A stretch of 64,000 bases of DNA from Heliomarina baculiformis (lineage in GTDB: Bacteria > Pseudomonadota > Alphaproteobacteria > Rhodobacterales > Rhodobacteraceae), in assembly GCF_019966545.1 (NCBI RefSeq), contig NZ_JAIMIC010000003.1:1-64000 (forward strand), read 5' to 3'. Positions 1-10,800 of the stretch are shown here, piece by piece (position 1 is the first letter of the stretch; every line of letters begins with the position of its first letter). The notes under the pieces were generated by a model. It did no database searches, was not told the DNA's origin, and saw only the letters and a program-made list of their open reading frames with translations. The position numbers and the translations under genes are program-made.

Positions 1-1717
1 GAAAAGCCCAGTCGCTTTCGAGCGGAAGGTGGCCTAAACGAGCGCCGGGGGCGGCACAAAAACGGGACAGGTCCAAACTGTACACCACATCCGTATTACC
101 TCTAATGCTCGTCACGATCGTATTCAGCTTTTCGAGCATCTCGTTGAGTGTCAGGGCGATATCGCCGAAAACGCCCTTGTGAGTTGTCGCTACGGTGTGG
201 TTCAGATCGCCGTGAGACAATGCGCTCAGCGCGTCCGAAATGTCGTGCAAGGCTTGCCCGGTCGATTCCGAAATGTCGTTGATGCCGGAACAGATTTTTT
301 CGAACACGCCATCCTTGTCTTGTAGTGATAGTCGTTTGCCAAAATCACCTTCGGCACAGGCCGCCACAACCTCGGAAATCTCTTCGGCGATAGCGATTTC
401 CCGTTTTCTTGCGGCCTCAAGTTCGGCTTCGCGATGCAAAGCCTTTTCCTTCTCGTCTTCCTGCTGTTGTCTTTTTTCTTCCTGCAGAAGCCTCTGATCT
501 TCCTTTTCCCTTTCATGCCGCAGCGCTTCCTGTTCGCTCGCTTTGATGGTTGCGGTGCGGAAATGATCCAGTGCAACGACAATCTCGCCAAGCTCAGAGC
601 TGGTGGCCTGCGGCATCAGTATCGCGAGATCCCCCTCGGCCATCCGCGACGCGGCTATTGAAACTTCGGCCATGTATTCGCGAACGGGGTGTGACACCAT
701 CCAGACCGCAAAGGCTCCCAGAGTGATAGCGACCAAGCTCGCCACTAAACTGATGATCGCCTGGTTGCGCGTGTCGCCATGACGAGTTTCGAGCGCGAGG
801 AGTAGATCCTTTGCAAGCTGATCTTCGAAGCCTTTCAAGAGGTTGATTTTCTTTGTCATCGCGCCGAAAAAATCATTGCCGGTGAACCCCTGAAGGTTCT
901 GAAAGGCAGTGCTCTCAAAGGCGACTTCCCGCATGCGTTCGACATCGCCAAAGGCTTCCGAGGTGGTCAGTTCTTCGTAGGCCGTCGCAACCTTTACGCT
1001 GGCTTCCTCAAGGAACATGTTGAAAAACGTGTTCTGAACGCTGATCAACTCTTGAAGTTTCAGCAGCCGGTCGACAGTGAAGCGTCCGATGCCAAAGCCG
1101 CTGGAACCAATAGCGCGTTCGATACCGGCGCGTTCCTTGCCATTCAGAAAGCTAGAAAACGCCTTTATTTCCATTGCTGTAGTCGTGTCATTACTGGCAA
1201 GAGAGGCCAGCGTCACGACACTCAACATGGCATTGTTCAGCCCGGTATAATAGGAAATCGCCTGTGGCGGTGCGATCGAAAGCGCATCGACTTGCTCTCG
1301 GATTTCGGTCATCTCGCCAAGTTTCTGCTTTATATCGCGGAGCTTTTCGACAACTCGGAGACTGGTCTCGCTGTCATCGGCCCGGCCCATATATTTCGCC
1401 ATCGATTGCTCGGCGAGCACGCGTTTTTCGTCGGTGTTCTTTCTCTGCGCGGCGAGTTCTTCGGAAAAGGAAGCACCGGCGGTGCTGAGGAATACCGCCG
1501 TGGCGCCGCGTTCCTTTTGTTGTTCGTGTACAAGGTTCGAGAGAAAGGTCGTCAGCTCGGCAATGTCCAGAATCCTGTTGAATTCCGACATCTGGCGGAG
1601 CTTGGGGTAGGTCAGAAAGAAGGACATGCAAATGGTGAACGCCACCGGCACGGCGGCCACGAGGATCATGGAACGGGTGATTGGCATGCTTCGGATGGCA
1701 TGGGCAAAATTTCGCAT
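1..1717 (-). CDS. Methyl-accepting chemotaxis protein with NIT-type sensor domain, partial (3' end beyond window)
   Basis: Membrane chemoreceptor that would pass a ligand signal to CheA/CheW. Reading leftwards from ATG at 1717, the frame stays open to the window edge (572 codons). A first membrane helix (about residues 18-38) is followed by a largely helical periplasmic region containing VHEQQKERGATAVFL, typical of nitrate/nitrite-sensing (NIT) domains. A second helix (about 317-340) leads into a HAMP domain, a highly charged coiled coil (about 395-440) and a second HAMP-like segment ending in LNEMLEKLNTIVTSIRG. The methylation and signalling hairpin should follow, but the last 20 or so residues (FCAAPGARLGHLPLESDWAF) do not resemble an MCP signalling domain. 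The gene may be broken there or may simply diverge. GC (about 52% in a sampled stretch) is clearly below that of its neighbours. The ligand is inferred from the domain only. Confidence 0.85.
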   Translation of the reverse strand, partial: MRNFAHAIRSMPITRSMILVAAVPVAFTICMSFFLTYPKLRQMSEFNRILDIAELTTFLSNLVHEQQKERGATAVFLSTAGASFSEELAAQRKNTDEKRVLAEQSMAKYMGRADDSETSLRVVEKLRDIKQKLGEMTEIREQVDALSIAPPQAISYYTGLNNAMLSVVTLASLASNDTTTAMEIKAFSSFLNGKERAGIERAIGSSGFGIGRFTVDRLLKLQELISVQNTFFNMFLEEASVKVATAYEELTTSEAFGDVERMREVAFESTAFQNLQGFTGNDFFGAMTKKINLLKGFEDQLAKDLLLALETRHGDTRNQAIISLVASLVAITLGAFAVWMVSHPVREYMAEVSIAASRMAEGDLAILMPQATSSELGEIVVALDHFRTATIKASEQEALRHEREKEDQRLLQEEKRQQQEDEKEKALHREAELEAARKREIAIAEEISEVVAACAEGDFGKRLSLQDKDGVFEKICSGINDISESTGQALHDISDALSALSHGDLNHTVATTHKGVFGDIALTLNEMLEKLNTIVTSIRGNTDVVYSLDLSRFCAAPGARLGHLPLESDWAF

Positions 1718-1901
1718 AGATCTCTTTCTGGAAAACGCTCTTGGTGAAACGGGTAAGCGACAGGGGTTACGGGCCTGTTAATTTGCGTTGCCCTCCGTCG
1801 TTCAAAGCTTTCGAATCCGTTCCAAATTTGACGGATCCGTATCGCGGGAAGAAAACGCAACTTTGCTTGCCCTGCTTCCGCAAAGAAACGAGACTGCCGC
1901 A

Positions 1902-2261
1902 ATGACGGAACAGGATTTCAAGCTGCGCCTCAGGCTGGTTTTCGGGCCCGAGGAAATGATCGGACCGGGCAAGGCCGAATTGCTGGAACGTATCGCGCGC
2001 ACCGGCTCTATCGCTGCAGCGGGGCGTGAGATGGGGATGAGCTACAAACGCGCCTGGATGCTTGTCGAAACGATGAACGCCATGTTCAATTCGCCTGTCG
2101 TCACGAGTTCGCGCGGCGGGGCCAAGGGAGGTGGCGCCGAGGTGACGGAAACCGGCAACGAGGTGCTGCAAGCCTATCGCGCGCTTGAGGAAAAGGCCCG
2201 TCACGCGGCCATCGAAGAGATCGAACAGATGAACAACCTACGGAAACCGACTGAAACCTGA
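1902..2261 (+). CDS. modE: ModE-like molybdate regulator, DNA-binding domain only
   Basis: A 119-residue winged-helix protein of the ModE N-terminal (LysR-like) type. The core GKAELLERIARTGSIAAAGR followed by MGMSYKRAWMLVETMNAMF is the usual helix-turn-helix, and the SSRGGAKGGGAEVTETG wing is also conserved. Full-length ModE (about 260 residues) carries two C-terminal Mop domains that bind molybdate. They are absent, so this is a short version whose metal response must come from elsewhere or be lost. ATG 1902 is chosen because the family homology begins right after it; upstream in-frame starts give an atypical N-terminus. It sits just before modABC and a ModE-type palindrome, so control of that operon is likely. 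It is divergent from the chemoreceptor gene, with a 184-bp gap. Confidence 0.85.
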   Translation: MTEQDFKLRLRLVFGPEEMIGPGKAELLERIARTGSIAAAGREMGMSYKRAWMLVETMNAMFNSPVVTSSRGGAKGGGAEVTETGNEVLQAYRALEEKARHAAIEEIEQMNNLRKPTET

Positions 2262-2292
2262 AGTTTTTCCTTGCGAGCACTAGGGGTAGGGT

Positions 2293-2316
2293 CGATATGT
2301 TTTGAGGAACATATCG
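2293..2316. promoter_or_regulatory. ModE-type operator (Mo-box) upstream of modA
   Basis: CGATATGTT at 2293-2301 and AACATATCG at 2308-2316 form a perfect 9-bp inverted repeat with a 6-bp spacer. The CG-TATRT...AYATA-CG layout with a 6-7 bp spacer is the known form of ModE binding sites. It ends 10 bp before the chosen modA ATG, so bound protein would block the operon's transcription start or early elongation. Confidence 0.8.
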
Positions 2317-2325
2317 GAAGTTGGA

Positions 2326-3102
2326 ATGCGCCACGTCCCGCGAAACCTGTTGTCCGCCTTTCTTTTGGCGGTTCTCGTCCTGACCCCGTGGGCGGGAAGG
2401 GCGGCGGATCTGACTGTGTTCGCCGCCGCAAGTCTCAAGACCGCGATGGATCAGATCTCCGACCGGTTTGAAGAGGCTTCCGGTCTTGAGATCGCCGTAG
2501 CGCTTGCCGGTTCGTCCGCACTGGCGCGGCAGATCGAACAGGGTGCGCCGGCGGATGTCTTCATTTCCGCGAATTTAGATTGGATGGATCATCTTGAAAG
2601 AAATGGATTTATCCGGTCGGATAGCCGATTTGATCTTCTCGGCAACAGGCTTGCGCTGATCGCTTATGGCGCTTCTTCTGAGCCGGTTGTCATCGATTCA
2701 GCGCTGGATTTGACGGATATGCTGAAGGGAGGCCGCCTTGCCATGGCTCTCGTCGATGCGGTGCCGGCCGGGATCTATGGCAGGCAGGCACTTGCTTCGC
2801 TCGGGCTCTGGGAGGAAGTGGCGCCACAAGTTGCACAGGCCGATAACGTTCGCGCCGCGCTGGCGCTCGTGGCGACCGGCGCGGCTCCTTTGGGTCTTGT
2901 CTACGCCAGCGACGCCACGGATGAGACACGGGTTAAGGTGATTGGTATCTTCCCCGAGGAAAGCCACGATCCGATCATCTATCCCGTCGCGATCACGTCA
3001 CGTGGCGGTGCAGAACTGGCGCCGCGCTTTCTCGACTTCCTGCGCGAGCCGGAAAATCGCCTGATATTTGAAGAACAGGGGTTCGAGGTGCTGGCTGAAT
3101 GA
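2326..3102 (+). CDS. modA: Molybdate ABC transporter, periplasmic binding protein ModA
   Basis: Captures molybdate (and probably tungstate) in the periplasm for ModBC. The 258-residue protein has a signal peptide (hydrophobic LLSAFLLAVLVLTPWAG, cleavage near residue 26) followed by the hallmark LTVFAAASLKTAMDQI, where the AAS motif contributes oxyanion ligands. ALAGSSALARQIEQGAPADV and the later VDAVPAGIYGRQAL are also typical. Length matches the family. ATG 2326 is preferred over TTG 2302 because the TTG lies inside the operator palindrome and the ATG places a normal signal peptide at the N-terminus. The stop overlaps modB by 4 bp. Confidence 0.95.
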   Translation: MRHVPRNLLSAFLLAVLVLTPWAGRAADLTVFAAASLKTAMDQISDRFEEASGLEIAVALAGSSALARQIEQGAPADVFISANLDWMDHLERNGFIRSDSRFDLLGNRLALIAYGASSEPVVIDSALDLTDMLKGGRLAMALVDAVPAGIYGRQALASLGLWEEVAPQVAQADNVRAALALVATGAAPLGLVYASDATDETRVKVIGIFPEESHDPIIYPVAITSRGGAELAPRFLDFLREPENRLIFEEQGFEVLAE

Positions 3103-3791
3103 ACTGGCTGACGCCCGAAGAAATGGCCGCCGTCATGCTGTCGATGAAGGTGTCTTTCTGGGCGACCTTGGTCAGCTTGCCCTTCGGCATTCTGGTGGCG
3201 CATGCGCTGGCGCGGTGGCAGTTTCCGGGCAAGCTTTTGTTGAACGGGCTGGTTCACCTGCCGCTGATCCTGCCGCCTGTCGTAACAGGTTACCTCCTTT
3301 TGATGACGTTTTCACCGGTGGCCCCCTTGGGTCGGGCACTGGAAAGCATCGGTATTGTCTTTGCCTTTCGCTGGACCGGCGCGGCGCTTGCGGCGGCGGT
3401 CATGGCCTTCCCTCTCATGGTCAGGGCAATCCGGCTGTCGATCGAAGCTGTCGACCCCGGGCTAGAGCAGGCGGCGGCCACCCTTGGCGCCTCAAGGGTC
3501 TGGGTCTTTCTCACAGTCACCTTGCCCTTGATCCTGCCGGGCATTCTGACCGGGTGCATTCTTGCCCTTGCCAAGGCCATGGGCGAGTTCGGCGCCACGA
3601 TCACCTTCGTCTCGAACATCCCCGGCCAGACCCAGACTCTGCCGACAGCGATCTACGCATTCCTACAGGTGCCCGGCGGGGAATCTTCCGCGTTCCGTCT
3701 GGTTCTGATCTCGATTGCGCTGGCGATGGGGGCCCTTCTGCTGTCGGAAATCCTCGCTCGTAGGCTCGGCAAGAGATTGGGGGGCGCATGA
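3099..3791 (+). CDS. modB: Molybdate ABC transporter permease ModB
   Basis: Inner-membrane channel subunit, 230 residues with about five or six membrane helices. The cytoplasmic EAA loop that docks to the ATPase is visible as EQAAATLGASRVWVFLTVTLP. The periplasm-facing PLILPPVVTGYLLL segment after the first helices is characteristic of ModB. Start and stop overlap modA and modC by 4 bp each, so translation is coupled along modABC. Confidence 0.95.
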   Translation: MNWLTPEEMAAVMLSMKVSFWATLVSLPFGILVAHALARWQFPGKLLLNGLVHLPLILPPVVTGYLLLMTFSPVAPLGRALESIGIVFAFRWTGAALAAAVMAFPLMVRAIRLSIEAVDPGLEQAAATLGASRVWVFLTVTLPLILPGILTGCILALAKAMGEFGATITFVSNIPGQTQTLPTAIYAFLQVPGGESSAFRLVLISIALAMGALLLSEILARRLGKRLGGA

Positions 3792-4891
3792 CGGTTTCGG
3801 TTCGGCTGTCGCATCAATTCTCGGGGTTCGGTCTCGACGTCGATTTCGAAGCGCCCGCAGGTCTTACCGTGCTCTTTGGGCGATCCGGGTCGGGCAAGAC
3901 GACCATCATCAACGCGGTCGCGGGTCTGCTGAAACCGGACCGGGGGCGGGTGACCATCGATGGGCGCGACCTGCTTGATACGGATCGGCGGATCGACCTT
4001 CCGACCCATCGACGTCAGCTTGGCTATATCTTTCAGGATGCGCGGCTGTTTCCACATCTGACGGTTGCTCAGAACCTGTCTTATGGGCGTTGGTTCGCGC
4101 GCCGCCCCCAAGATGGCGATGAAATGGATCGCGTGGTCGACATGCTCGGTCTTTGCCCGCTTATGTCGCGCAGACCCGCGAGACTGTCCGGCGGCGAAAG
4201 ACAACGTGTGGCCATCGGGCGCGCGTTGCTGGCTCGTCCACGTCTGCTGCTGGCGGACGAACCGCTGGCCTCGCTCGACGAAGGGCGCAAGGCGGAAATC
4301 CTTCCGTATTTTGAACGGCTTCGGGATGAGGTTGACGTGCCGATCCTCTACGTCAGCCATGCCCCTGCCGAGGTTGCGCGGCTGGCAACCACGGTCATCG
4401 CGCTCGAAAATGGCCGGGTCGTTCGGCAGGGCCCGGCGCTCGAGGTGCTGGGCGATCCGATGGTGACACCGGCGGGTATCCGTGCCGCAGGGGCGGTACT
4501 ACGCGCAGAGGTAAAGGCGCATCACGACGACGGTCTGAGCGAACTCGATGCCGGTGGCATTCCGCTGTTCCTGCCGCGCGTCCCTCACAGACCGGGCAGC
4601 TTCATTCGCATCCGTATCGCCGCGCAGGAGGTGATCCTGTCGCGCGAGCGGCCTGCAGGCCTTTCGGCGCTTAACATTCTGCCCGGCCGGGTGGAATCGC
4701 TGCGGGCGGGCGAGGGGCCGGGCATGCTGGTATCGCTCGCGACGCCCGCCGGAACCATCCTTGCCCGCATCACCCGGCGTTCGGCCATGACCCTTGGGCT
4801 GGACGAGGGCGTCGAATGCCACGCCATCGTCAAATCCGTCGCCATCGCGCCCGAGGATGTGGGCGGGGCCCGACCCCGGTCAGACGGATAG
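3788..4891 (+). CDS. modC: Molybdate ABC transporter ATP-binding protein ModC
   Basis: Energises molybdate import. In 367 residues it shows Walker A GRSGSGKTT (residues 31-39), a Q-loop (GYIFQDARLFPHL), the signature LSGGERQRVAIGRALL (about 134-149), Walker B LLLADEPLASLD (about 156-167) and the H-loop in YVSHAPAEV. A C-terminal Mop/TOBE domain (about 290-355, ending in GVECHAIVKSVAI) can bind molybdate, which may partly compensate for the Mop-less ModE. The 3' end overlaps the convergent RTX gene by 12 bp, so no separate terminator fits between them. Confidence 0.95.
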   Translation: MTVSVRLSHQFSGFGLDVDFEAPAGLTVLFGRSGSGKTTIINAVAGLLKPDRGRVTIDGRDLLDTDRRIDLPTHRRQLGYIFQDARLFPHLTVAQNLSYGRWFARRPQDGDEMDRVVDMLGLCPLMSRRPARLSGGERQRVAIGRALLARPRLLLADEPLASLDEGRKAEILPYFERLRDEVDVPILYVSHAPAEVARLATTVIALENGRVVRQGPALEVLGDPMVTPAGIRAAGAVLRAEVKAHHDDGLSELDAGGIPLFLPRVPHRPGSFIRIRIAAQEVILSRERPAGLSALNILPGRVESLRAGEGPGMLVSLATPAGTILARITRRSAMTLGLDEGVECHAIVKSVAIAPEDVGGARPRSDG

Positions 4892-7800
4892 AACCGTCCA
4901 GCTTCCGTCGTCGAACATCAGCCGCTCAAAGGCATATTCGTCCGAATAATAGTGGTTCTTCAGCAGGATATCGCCCTTGGCCCAGCTTATCGACAGATCG
5001 TAGGTGCCGCTGCGGGCAAAGCTCAGCTCATCCACCGAAGAGACCGAGTTGAACAGGATCGTGTCGAGACTGTCCGAGCGGCTGTCGTCGAAGGTATCGC
5101 TGCCTTCGCTGGCGACATATGTATCGTCGCCGGTCGAGCCGTAGAGGAAATCGTCGCCAAGTCCGCCATCCATCCAGTCGTTGCCATCATAGCCATAGAG
5201 ACGGTCATCCCCGTCCAGTCCGAACATCCGATCATTTATCGACCCGAGATCGGCCCGGTTGCCACTAAGGGTGTCATTGCCGCCGGTACCTCTCAATTCG
5301 GCATTGATGCTGGTCAGATCCTCCTTGGTGCCATCGGCAAACTGAAGGGTTTCAATGGCATAGCGTTTGTTGAACGCGTACTGGATCGTGACGGACCCGC
5401 TATCCCAGTGGATGACCAGTTCTGAGCTTGAGGTGAGCGTATAGCTGACATCGCTGGCCGAAATCCCGGATTTCAGCTTGATCACGTCGGCCTTGTCCGC
5501 GGAATCTCCATAGTCCGAGATCTTGTCATGACCGTCGCCGACAAGATAGATATCGGCCCCGGCCGCGCCATACATGGTATCATTGCCAAACCCACCGATC
5601 AGCGTGTCGTCGCCATCATACCCATAGAGCCGGTCATCGCCGTCGAGACCGTAAATCACGTCCGTCTTCGACCCGATGTCGCCATTGTTGCCCGAAACGG
5701 TATCGTTCGCGTTGGTGCCAAAGGTCGGCGCGGCGATCTTGGTCAGGTCCACCGTGGTCCCGTCGGAATAGATGAGCTGTTCGACCGCATAGGTCGACCG
5801 GAAGGCGTTCTGGATAGTGAATGACCCGTCGGCCCATTCCGCGATCAGACTGCCGTTGCTGCGCGAATAACTGACATCTGAAGCAGAAACCCCGGACTTC
5901 ATCCGGATCACATCTTTCGGATCGCCCGTCTGCCCGTAGTCCCAGATCAGATCGTGACCATCTCCGACGTAATAGGTATCGCCCCCTTCGGCCCCGTACA
6001 TGCTGTCATCGCCAAGCCCGCCGCTTAAGCGGTCGTTACCGTCGTAGCCATACATGGTGTCGTCGCCGTCCAGCCCGACCAGCAGGTCATTGCGCGAGCC
6101 GAAATCCCCGCGGTTGCCGTAGAGCGTGTCATCCGCCGTGGTGCCATGGGTCTCGAGCGCGAGCGAGGTGAGATCGACCACAATGCCGTTGCCATAGCGC
6201 AGCTTTTCGACCGCGTAGGAGTTGTCGAACCCGTTGTCGATGGTGACTGATCCGTCGTCCCAGCCGATCCAGATATCGCCGTTTTGCAGGCGCATCGTGA
6301 CATCGCCGGGGTTGATCCCGCTTTTTAGCCTGACTTCGTCATCGCTGTCGCCGGTCGTGCCGCGATCCGAGATATAGTCGTCTCCGTCGCCGACGAGATA
6401 GATATCGCCGCCCTCGGCACCATAAAGATTATCGTCGCCAAGCCCGCCATCCAGAATGTCGTTCCCGTCATAACCGTAAAGCTGGTCGTCGCCATCAAAC
6501 CCACGAAGCGTGTCGTTGCGCGACCCTAGCGTTTCGCGGTTGCCGCGCAGGTTGTCGTTTCCACCCGTGCCGATTGTGGCGACAGAGATCGTCGTCAGAT
6601 CCTGCGTGGTGCCGTTCCCATAGCGCAATGTTTCCACGGCATAATTTTTGCTGAACGCATTTTTGATCGCAACCGATCCGCCCTTCCAGTCCAGCATAAG
6701 CGTGCCGGAACTGTCGCGGCTGAAAGAGACATCGCCGGGGTTGATCCCCGATTTCAGCTGGATCACATCTGCCGCGCTGCCGCTGCTGCCGTAGTCGGTG
6801 ATCTCGTCATCACCATCGCCCACCTTGTAGGTGTCGCCCCCGTCGCCGCCTTGCAACGTGTCATTGCCAAGACCGCCCTCAAGCGTGTCGGCCCCGGCAT
6901 AGCCATAAAGCCGGTCGTTGCCGTCTTCGCCTGTCAGGCTATTGTTCCCAGCATCGCCGTAGAAATACTTATTGGGCGGTGTCGTGTAAGCCGTCTTTGC
7001 CTGTGTCACGAGGTCGATGATGGTGCCATCGGCCAGCCGTGCCTTTTCCACCTGGTAGCGCGCCGTAGACCAGTTTTGCACCTGTACGGAACCGTCCTCC
7101 CATGCCACCCGCAGATGCTGGTTATCGACCAGCAGGAAGGATAGATCGCCCGCGTCGATACCCGCGACAAAGTTCAGATAATCGTCGCCATCGCTTGTGT
7201 CGCCATAGTCATTGATGAGGTCATGCCCCTGACCGACTATGTATTCGTCCTCGCCCGCGGCGCCGTAGAGCTTGTCATCGCCAAGCCCGCCGTCAAGCGT
7301 GTCATTGCCGTCATAGCCGTAGATCGCGTCATCCCCGTCAAGTCCGGTGATGACATCGTCCCGCGTGCCGAATTCCTCGTCATTGCCATAGATCGTTTCA
7401 CTGCCGTTGGTGCCAGTGATGGTCACTGCAAGCGTGGTCAGATCGACCGTCACGCCGTTGTCGTAAACCAGCCGTTCCACGGCATAGCGTTGGTCGAAGG
7501 CATAGGCGACGCGTGCAGAACCCGTGCCCCATGAAATCAGAAGATCGCCATTGCTATACGCCTGATAGGTGACCATCGCTTGCGTGATACCTGCGGCCAG
7601 CCGGATGGTGTCGGGACCGTCGCTCAGATCCGACTTGCCGGCGTCGATGATATAATCATCGCCTTCGCCAGCACGGTAGGTATCCGCGCCTTCGCCACCG
7701 TAAATGGTGTCGTCGCCATCGCCGCCTTCGAGGATATCCGCGCCGTCATAGCCGTAAAGCGTATCGTTCCCGTCGCGCCCGACGAGATAGTCGTCGCGGC

Positions 7801-10800
7801 TGCCAAGCTCTTCACGGTTGCCGCCAAGGGAGTCATTGGCGTTCGTGCCTACGGTCGGCGCAAAAGCATCCGTGAGAGCGATCTTGCCGCCATTGGCGAA
7901 TTGCAGGGTCTCGATGGCACGGCTCTGGTCATAGGCCGACTGGATGCTGACCGACCCGCTGCCCCAATCCACGAGCAGGGTGCCGTTGCTGTAACGTGTA
8001 TAGTCCAAGTCGCTGGCGGAAATGCCCGCCCCCAGAAGAAGCGTATCCGCACCGCCTGAATCCTGAATAAAGTTCTCGCCCGCGCCGGGGAGGTAGATGT
8101 CGTCGCCATCCCCGCCGTTCATCTGGTCGTCGCCGTCACCGCCATCCAGCCGGTCATTGCCATCATAGCCGTTCAGCCGGTCATCGCCCTCCAGACCATA
8201 GAGCTTATCGTCGATGCCGCCGTAATCTTCGGTATTGCCGTAGATGTAGTCATTGCTGCTGGTGCCGATGGTGGGCAGGGCCAGCTTGGTCAGATCGACG
8301 CTCGTGCCATTGGCGAAGGCCAGGGTTTCAACCGCGTAGCGGGCATCGAAGGCATAGTCGATCTGGACCGATCCGGTGGTCCACTCGATCATCAAAGCGC
8401 TATCGATCGTCCGGCGATAGCTGACATCGCCGGGCGCGATGCCCGTCGCCATCTCGATCCGGTCCTTGCCTTCGCTGCTGGCACCCGACCCGTAATCGCG
8501 GATAAGATCGTGGCCGAAACCGACGTGATAGATGTCTCCATCTGCGCCGCCTTCAAGCTGGTCATCGCCTTCGCCGCCATCGAGTATATCGGCCCCGTCA
8601 AAGCCATACAGGTAATCGTCCCCGTCCAGCCCGTAGATGGTATCATCACGGCCGCCGTAATCGGCGCGGTTGCCATAGATCGTCTCGCCGCCATTTGTCC
8701 CGAGTGTATCGGCAGAGATGCTGGTCAGATCGACCGTAGAACCGTTGGCAAATTCCAGCAGTTCCACCGCGTAACGCTTGGAAAACGCGTTATCGATCCG
8801 GGCCGATCCGCCCTTCCACGAGATTACGAGATCGCCGTCGGAATTGCGGGCATAGCTGATGTCGGCGGCGCTGATGCCGGGGGCAAGGACAACCCTGTCC
8901 TTGCCATCCGTATCGGTGCCGTAGTCGCTAATGAAATCATCGCCCGAACCGACAAGATAACGGTCCGCGCCGATGCCGCCATACATGTCGTCATCGCCTT
9001 CGCCGCCGTCGAGCGTGTCGTTGCCGTCCTGACCATAAAGTCGGTCATCGCCGCCGAGCGCGACAATCTTATCGTCGTGACTGCCAAGTGCCTCGCGGTT
9101 GCCGTAGATGTTTTCTCCGTCTTCCGTGCCACGGGTGACGACAGCCTGACTGGTAAGGTTGACTACCCGGCCACCGGCCAGTTCCAGCTTTTCGATCGCG
9201 TAAGCTTCGCGATAGGCATTGTCGATCCGGACCGACCCGCCTTTCCACGAAATCAGCAGATCTCCGTCCAGCATCCGTGCAAAGTCGAGATCGCCCAGAC
9301 CAAAGTTGCGGTCCAGCACGATCCTGTCGGCCTTGCCGCCTTGATATTCATAGTCCTGAACGAAATCGTCGCCGAGGCCGACCACATAGCTGTCGCCGTC
9401 CGCGCCCCCATACATCCAGTCATTGCCAAGACCGCCGATAAGGGTGTCATTGCCGTTCGCGCCATAGAGATAGTCGTCGCCCGCACCACCATCGAGCGTA
9501 TCGTCGTCTTCGTAGCCATAGATGCGGTCGATGCCGAGCCCGCCGCGCAGCACGTCCTTGCGGGCCACGCCGCCTTCGTCACCGCGCAGGTAATCGTTCG
9601 CATCGCTGCCCCGCGTCTCGATCGCCATATCCGCGATATTGAGTGTGCTGCTGCCGTTTTTGTTCTTGAGCTTGAGCTGCTCGATGCCGCCGCCTTCGGT
9701 AAAGTGGCCCTGCACAAGAATGGAATCCTTGCGGGTTTCGATTGTCAGATCATCGGACAAAGCTGTGCGATACAGCGTTATGTCTTTTTCCGTGAGACCC
9801 TTGCGCATCATCACGGTATCCGTGCCGCCATCCTCGATGATGGTTTCCTTGCCGCGCGCTTTGTAGGTGTCATTGCCCATGCCGCCGCGGCTGATGTCGA
9901 TGCCGGCACCGCCGATGAGCATGTCCTTGCCCGCGCCGCCAATCTGGATGTCGTCGCCTTTCCCGCCCTTGAGCTTGTCGTTGCCGCCTTGTCCCTCGAG
10001 AACGTCAGAGCCCTTGCCGCCCTTGATGATGTCCTTGCCGGCAAGGCCGATGATCCGGTCCGAAAGGATGAATTCGTTGACATCGCCTCTCAGAACATCG
10101 CCCTTGCGGGTGCCGACGATGCCCTGCGCCTGACGTTCAAGATCAAAGATCGTGCCGTCCTTGAGCTCAAGCAGTTCTATGGCGCCATTGGTGCCGTAAA
10201 ATCCTTCGATGCGGACGATCAGCTCGCCCGAGGCATAGATTTCAAGATCAAGCTCGTTGGCCTGCGACTTGAGAAAGGCCATGTCCGATAGATCGAACTT
10301 CTTCTGGATGCGCAGACGGTCGTTGCCGCTGGTATCGACGATCGTGTCAAAGCCGCTGCTGTAATAGTAGATATCGTCGCCATTGCCGCCGAACATCAGG
10401 TCGTTGCCCGCGCCGCCGTTCAGGATGTCGTCGCCTTCGCCCGCGTTCAGGTTGTCGTCCCCGCGCAGACCGAACAGACTGTCATTGCCGACACCGGTGG
10501 ACAGGCTGTCACGTCCGCCACCGCCGCGCAAATTGTCGTCGCCGCTTGTCCCGTTAAGGCCCAGCGACTGGGCAGGGTAGATCTCGGACAGAACCGCGTC
10601 CACGGTGATGCCGGTGTCGCCGTCGAATTTGGACATGACCTTGTCGAGCTTTTTCGCCTGCTTGCGCGACATGGTGTCGATATCGATGGCGGTATCGATC
10701 ACGCGGATGAGGTTGGTCCATACGCCAGCCATGTCCGCGCCCGATTTCTCATAGTCTTTTGCCAGCTTTTTCGAAGCCTTGAAATTCAGCTTGAGCGGCT

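Noticed and set aside
5060..10555. Regularly spaced repeats as a possible CRISPR array
   Set aside because: The period is about 425 bp and each unit encodes RTX nonapeptides in one continuous frame.
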